Source: CAUJGP01 sp964612425
GTDB lineage: Bacteria > Bdellovibrionota > Bdellovibrionia > Bdellovibrionales > Bdellovibrionaceae
DNA: 64,000 nucleotides
Reading direction: 5' to 3'
Assembly (NCBI GenBank): GCA_964612425.1
Contig: CAZTDX010000001.1
Location: forward strand, 1 to 64,000
Shown here piece by piece: positions 60,895 to 64,000 of this stretch; position 1 is the stretch's first letter, and each line of letters begins with the position of its first letter. A program made the translations under genes and the position numbers. The notes under the pieces were generated by a model. The model was not told where the DNA came from. It was given only the letters and a program-made list of their open reading frames with translations, and did not search any database.

Positions 60895-61793
60895 GCTCCC
60901 TCCAAAACCCTCTTTAAGAGAGCCATTCTAACGTAAAATCCGCAATTAACTTGATTAAAAATCCGACAGCGAGAATCTAAAAACACTTCATCCGCTAACT
61001 CAACGCCGCGATTGACAGGCCCAGGATGCATAATGAGTGCCTCTGATGAAAGTGCAGATAAACTTTTTTTATTTAAACCATAACTGAGATGATAATCAAC
61101 AGGGTCTAATTGCACGCCGCTCGGATGGCGTTCTGTCTGAAGTCGCAAGGCCATCACCGCATCACACCACTTTAAACCTTCCTCTAAGGAATCAAACCAT
61201 GTTAAACCTGTGATGGGCTCTTGCGGTTTAAAGATCGAAGGGCCACAAGCGGCTACCTTCACTCCCATGGTATTAAAAACTTCAAAGTGTGACGAGGCCA
61301 CGCGACTATGGAGAATATCTCCCACGATCAATAATTTAAGGTCTTTAAGCTCTCGCTCTTTCCACAACGTGTAGAGGTCAAGTAGTGCTTGAGAAGGATG
61401 CGATCTTGCTCCCCATCCGGCATTTACAATCGGAGGCTTAATTTCTTGGCTCATTTTTTCTAAATCGAGCAGACTCCCACAGCGAACAATCACCACTTCG
61501 GGGTCCATCGCTGCCACATTGTAAATTGTGTCTTCGGGAGTTTCTCCCTTAGAAAGACTGGAGCCAGAATTAATATCCAGCAAAACAGGCCCCAAACCCA
61601 ATTGCCAGCACGCAGACTCAAAACTCATTCGAGTTCGCGTGGAGCTTTCAAAAAAAAGCAAAGCCGCCGTCCCACGAAAGGGGCGCTCTTTCACCTTTTT
61701 TTGGCGAAGCTCTTCCGCCATTTGAAAAAGAGAAATAATGTCTTTTTGTTGATAATGACGAAAATCGAGAAAACTTTCTTTTTTGGAATTCAT
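60891..61793 (-). CDS. pyrB: Aspartate carbamoyltransferase catalytic subunit
   Basis: 300 residues from ATG 61793; a TTG one codon upstream is an alternative. The carbamoyl-phosphate motif FFESSTRTRMSFESA, the 'SSLSKGETPEDT' loop, 'HPSQALLDLYTL', and C-terminal 'MHPGPVNRGVEL' identify PyrB. It condenses carbamoyl phosphate with aspartate, the committed pyrimidine step. First gene of the pyrB-carA-X-carB operon. No regulatory pyrI follows. Confidence 0.97.
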   Translation of the reverse strand: MNSKKESFLDFRHYQQKDIISLFQMAEELRQKKVKERPFRGTAALLFFESSTRTRMSFESACWQLGLGPVLLDINSGSSLSKGETPEDTIYNVAAMDPEVVIVRCGSLLDLEKMSQEIKPPIVNAGWGARSHPSQALLDLYTLWKERELKDLKLLIVGDILHSRVASSHFEVFNTMGVKVAACGPSIFKPQEPITGLTWFDSLEEGLKWCDAVMALRLQTERHPSGVQLDPVDYHLSYGLNKKSLSALSSEALIMHPGPVNRGVELADEVFLDSRCRIFNQVNCGFYVRMALLKRVLEGA

Positions 61794-61996
61794 CAAGAGT
61801 TAAAGCTACGTAGGCTTTGAATTGAAGTCAATGAAGAAAGGAAGGTTTATTTAGAGTTTTATAGTGATTCAACCTTTTCATAAAATGTTTAAAATTTAAA
61901 CTTTAACGCAATTCATACAAGGCTTTTTAAAACAGTGTCTTCATCGCAATTTCTCCTTTAGAATTTTAATTTTAGTTTATAGAGAGCCCATAATTT

Positions 61997-63292
61997 ATGG
62001 AAACAATCAAAATCGGATTTGTTGTCATTGGTGATGAACTCCTCAGCGGGCACACTCGCGATGCCAATGGTCAGATTTTAGCAAAAACTCTTCTCAAAGA
62101 AGGCTTAGCTTTAACTCAAATGATTTTTGTTTCAGATCAAGAAACAGAAATCCACAGAGGACTGCAATTTATTTCAAATCAATGCGACATCATTATTACA
62201 AGTGGAGGACTTGGTCCCACTTTGGATGATAAAACCAAATTATCTCTAGCCAATTACTTTGGACAACAACTCAAACCCAGAGAAAACATCCAAGACCTTG
62301 TGCAAAAAAACTATTCTCGCTTCAAGCGTGATTGGACCCCTTCCCATAATTATTATCATCACTTTCCTGAGAATTTTTTTGGCATTAATAACCCTAAAGG
62401 ACTGGCTCCAGGTTTAGGTTATTGCAACCATCGAAGCCCTCCCCTCGCACAGCAATTGCTCCTCTCAGCCCCTGGTGTTCCGAGAGAGTTTGAGGCTATG
62501 CTGACGGAAGAGATGATTCCACTTATTAAGACTTATTTTCCCAATATCACAGTGCCTCGCAAAGAAGTCGTGATTCGAACCAAAGGAATCCCTGAAGAAA
62601 AAATATTTAACGAACTCTGCCCCAACCTTTGGTCATCACTCAGTCAGTTTGGAAAAGTCAGCTCGCTCCCTGGCAGTTCAGGAATAGACATTGTTATTAC
62701 AGTAACGAGCGATCAGGGCGCTCGCACCCAAGACGCCCCAGAAGAATCCATTATTGAGCATATAAAATCCACAGCACTTTTCCCTTATGTTTGGCAATTC
62801 GGCAACCTAACACTGCCGCAATTAGTTTTAAACCACGCCAAGGAAAAACGCGTGACCTTTGGCTTTGCAGAATCTTGCACCGGAGGACTTCTCTCCTCTA
62901 AAATCACCGATCTCTCTGGCGCCAGCACCTCCTTCATGGGAAGTGTTATTAGCTATGATAATACAATCAAAGAAAAAGTCTTGTCAGTCCCCAATGAAAG
63001 CCTCAAAAATTTCGGAGCCGTCAGCGTAGAGGTCGCCGAAGCCATGGCCATTGGAGCTTTGAATGTACTAAATACCGACTATGCAATTTCATTAACTGGA
63101 ATTGCTGGCCCCACGGGAGGAAGTGTTGAAATAGCAGTGGGAACGCTGGCCGTTGGCTTTTCAATTAAAATCCGACAGACAGCACAATTCACCTCCGGTG
63201 CTAAAAAGTTTCATTTTGTGGGCGATCGCCTGAGGCTGAAAGAACGCTTTGCGGAAGAGGGGCTATACACGCTTCTGGAACTTCTCCGATAA
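61997..63292 (+). CDS. cinA: CinA family protein (nicotinamide-nucleotide amidohydrolase)
   Basis: 431 residues with both halves. The N-terminal MoCF/COG1058 domain has 'VIGDELLSGHTRDANGQILAK' and 'IITSGGLGPTLDD'. The C-terminal PncC domain has 'FAESCTGGLLSSKITDLSGASTSFMGSVISYDN' and 'GIAGPTGGSVEIAVGTL'. The family hydrolyses nicotinamide mononucleotide (NAD salvage) and ADP-ribose-type compounds, and is linked to competence in some bacteria. Length is normal. Divergent from pyrB, with a 200-bp gap. Confidence 0.95.
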   Translation: METIKIGFVVIGDELLSGHTRDANGQILAKTLLKEGLALTQMIFVSDQETEIHRGLQFISNQCDIIITSGGLGPTLDDKTKLSLANYFGQQLKPRENIQDLVQKNYSRFKRDWTPSHNYYHHFPENFFGINNPKGLAPGLGYCNHRSPPLAQQLLLSAPGVPREFEAMLTEEMIPLIKTYFPNITVPRKEVVIRTKGIPEEKIFNELCPNLWSSLSQFGKVSSLPGSSGIDIVITVTSDQGARTQDAPEESIIEHIKSTALFPYVWQFGNLTLPQLVLNHAKEKRVTFGFAESCTGGLLSSKITDLSGASTSFMGSVISYDNTIKEKVLSVPNESLKNFGAVSVEVAEAMAIGALNVLNTDYAISLTGIAGPTGGSVEIAVGTLAVGFSIKIRQTAQFTSGAKKFHFVGDRLRLKERFAEEGLYTLLELLR

Positions 63293-63414
63293 AGAAGTAG
63301 CGCTTTATCAGCAGAAGCTAGTTGAGAAGTCACTATTGAAAATATCCTTTCCACATGCTATATACTTCGCAACAAGGATCTCGATAGCAAAAATCTCAAA
63401 TGAGGAGTTTTTAA

Positions 63415-63669
63415 GTGAGTCATTCAAAAATTATTATTTACTCAGCCAATAACTGCCCCTACTGCCGAAAAGCTAAAAACTATCTCGAACAAAATGGTTT
63501 TCAATACCAAGAAATTGATCTCTCCCACGATTACGATAAAATTGATGAGCTCAAGAAAAGCACTGGCCACCGAACCATTCCACTGATTTTTGTAAACGAT
63601 GTTTTTGTTGGTGGCTATACCGATATGATTGAAAAAATAAACTCAGGAGATTTAGTCTTAACTAAATAA
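63415..63669 (+). CDS. grxC: Glutaredoxin
   Basis: 84 residues from a GTG start with GAGGAG upstream. Active-site CPYC in 'YSANNCPYCRKAKNYL', the cis-Pro of 'HRTIPLIFVND', and 'FVGGYTDM' are the glutaredoxin-3 type set. It reduces disulfides using glutathione. Downstream of cinA by about 120 bp and probably transcribed with it. Confidence 0.93.
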   Translation: MSHSKIIIYSANNCPYCRKAKNYLEQNGFQYQEIDLSHDYDKIDELKKSTGHRTIPLIFVNDVFVGGYTDMIEKINSGDLVLTK

Positions 63670-63917
63670 TTATTCTTAACAACATCAACGTATACTTACA
63701 GATCCATGTGAGGTCACACTTTAAAGCTTCAAGTATTCAATACGGTTATAATGATGTGAAACAATCCGGAAACTTGGTTAACTGTCCGCCTCTCGTCACC
63801 AGAAATACACTCTATTTGGAGAAGGGATTGGAACTCTATTTGCTATAGCAACTTGTGCTGCCGAGCCTGAGAGGAGTATAAAAGAAGAAAACCCCCATTT
63901 TAAGAATGGAGGTCTCT
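63670..63917. other. Intergenic stretch before a gene cut by the window end
   Basis: 248 bp with no clear gene, repeat or RNA structure. The right end must hold the promoter of the truncated frame that starts at 63918. Confidence 0.4.
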
Positions 63918-64000
63918 ATGAGAGAAACTAATACAAAGCGTTGTGTTAGCTATCGTCATTGGCTGAAGTTTACTCAAGAACTTTTAAGTCTAATTTTTTT
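63918..64000 (+). CDS. Start of a gene running off the window (partial)
   Basis: ATG at 63918, preceded seven bases upstream by GGAGG, opens a frame that continues to the last base (27 codons: MRETNTKRCVSYRHWLKFTQ...). Too short to identify. The ribosome site argues that it is real. Confidence 0.4.
   Translation, partial: MRETNTKRCVSYRHWLKFTQELLSLIF

Noticed and set aside
1..64000. CRISPR arrays, rRNA genes or a reverse transcriptase
   Set aside because: I saw no regularly spaced repeats, rRNA sequence or YxDD-type polymerase protein in the window; the DGR idea therefore depends on a locus elsewhere.

Overview
The window looks like a low-GC (about 40% by eye) Gram-negative chromosome, most probably a member of the Bdellovibrionota. 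The placement rests on gene content: a gspC-D-E-F type II secretion cluster, HrpB, a DUF366 protein, many secreted or lipoprotein orphans, FGE-fold proteins and a pyrB-carA-X-carB operon. It is an inference, not a phylogeny.

Layout. 1-6444: accessory chromosomal genes (secreted orphan proteins, a predicted secreted zinc peptidase, a transposase-like remnant, a DUF4143 ATPase with tandem palindromes at its start, a fumarylacetoacetate-hydrolase-fold enzyme). 6779-16905: an M23 peptidase, rsmI, hrpB, a VapBC-like toxin-antitoxin pair, a P-type ATPase, a DUF366 protein and a PduO-type cobalamin adenosyltransferase. 16965-23301: gspC, gspD, gspE and gspF, followed by tRNA-Arg(CCT).

23468-52584: an integrated conjugative element of about 29.1 kb, inserted in the 3' end of tRNA-Arg by a large serine recombinase. 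Joining its two ends rebuilds a symmetric 48-bp attP with a central TC dinucleotide. From left to right, with almost everything on the minus strand, it holds the recombinase and small regulators, a GC-rich palindrome (oriT candidate), a MobC-like relaxase, a VirD4-type coupling protein, a VirB10-9-8-6-5-4-3-2 transfer apparatus, small zinc-ribbon proteins, a signalling cassette, a cargo pair, and a small recombinase-related gene at the right end. The signalling cassette contains a hybrid histidine kinase, a short YcaO enzyme, a membrane-anchored oligopeptide-binding protein, a small secreted peptide with a Cys/Ser/Thr-bearing tail, and a sigma-54-type response regulator broken by one frameshift. 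A shared palindrome (TGGCGGAAATCCGC-like) lies upstream of both the transfer operon and the signalling operon. This suggests that a possibly YcaO-modified peptide signal controls transfer, which would be comparable in logic to Gram-positive pheromone plasmids. The cargo pair consists of two divergent genes with signal peptides: a transglutaminase plus vWA protein, and a double MoxR-type AAA protein ending in an FGE/C-type-lectin domain. The last 120 bp of the second gene have the codon pattern and GC enrichment of a diversity-generating-retroelement variable region, although no reverse transcriptase is present in the window.

52590-64000: back on the chromosome. An HNH remnant, trxB, a single-domain response regulator, two paralogous lipoproteins, the pyrimidine operon pyrB-carA-X-carB, cinA, a glutaredoxin, and the first codons of a gene that runs off the window.

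Two points stand out. First, the YcaO/peptide/sensor cassette sits beside the transfer operon it may control. Second, in the excised circle the recombinase frame reads across attP and overlaps the start of a second recombinase-like gene, so integration separates a gene pair that excision rejoins.
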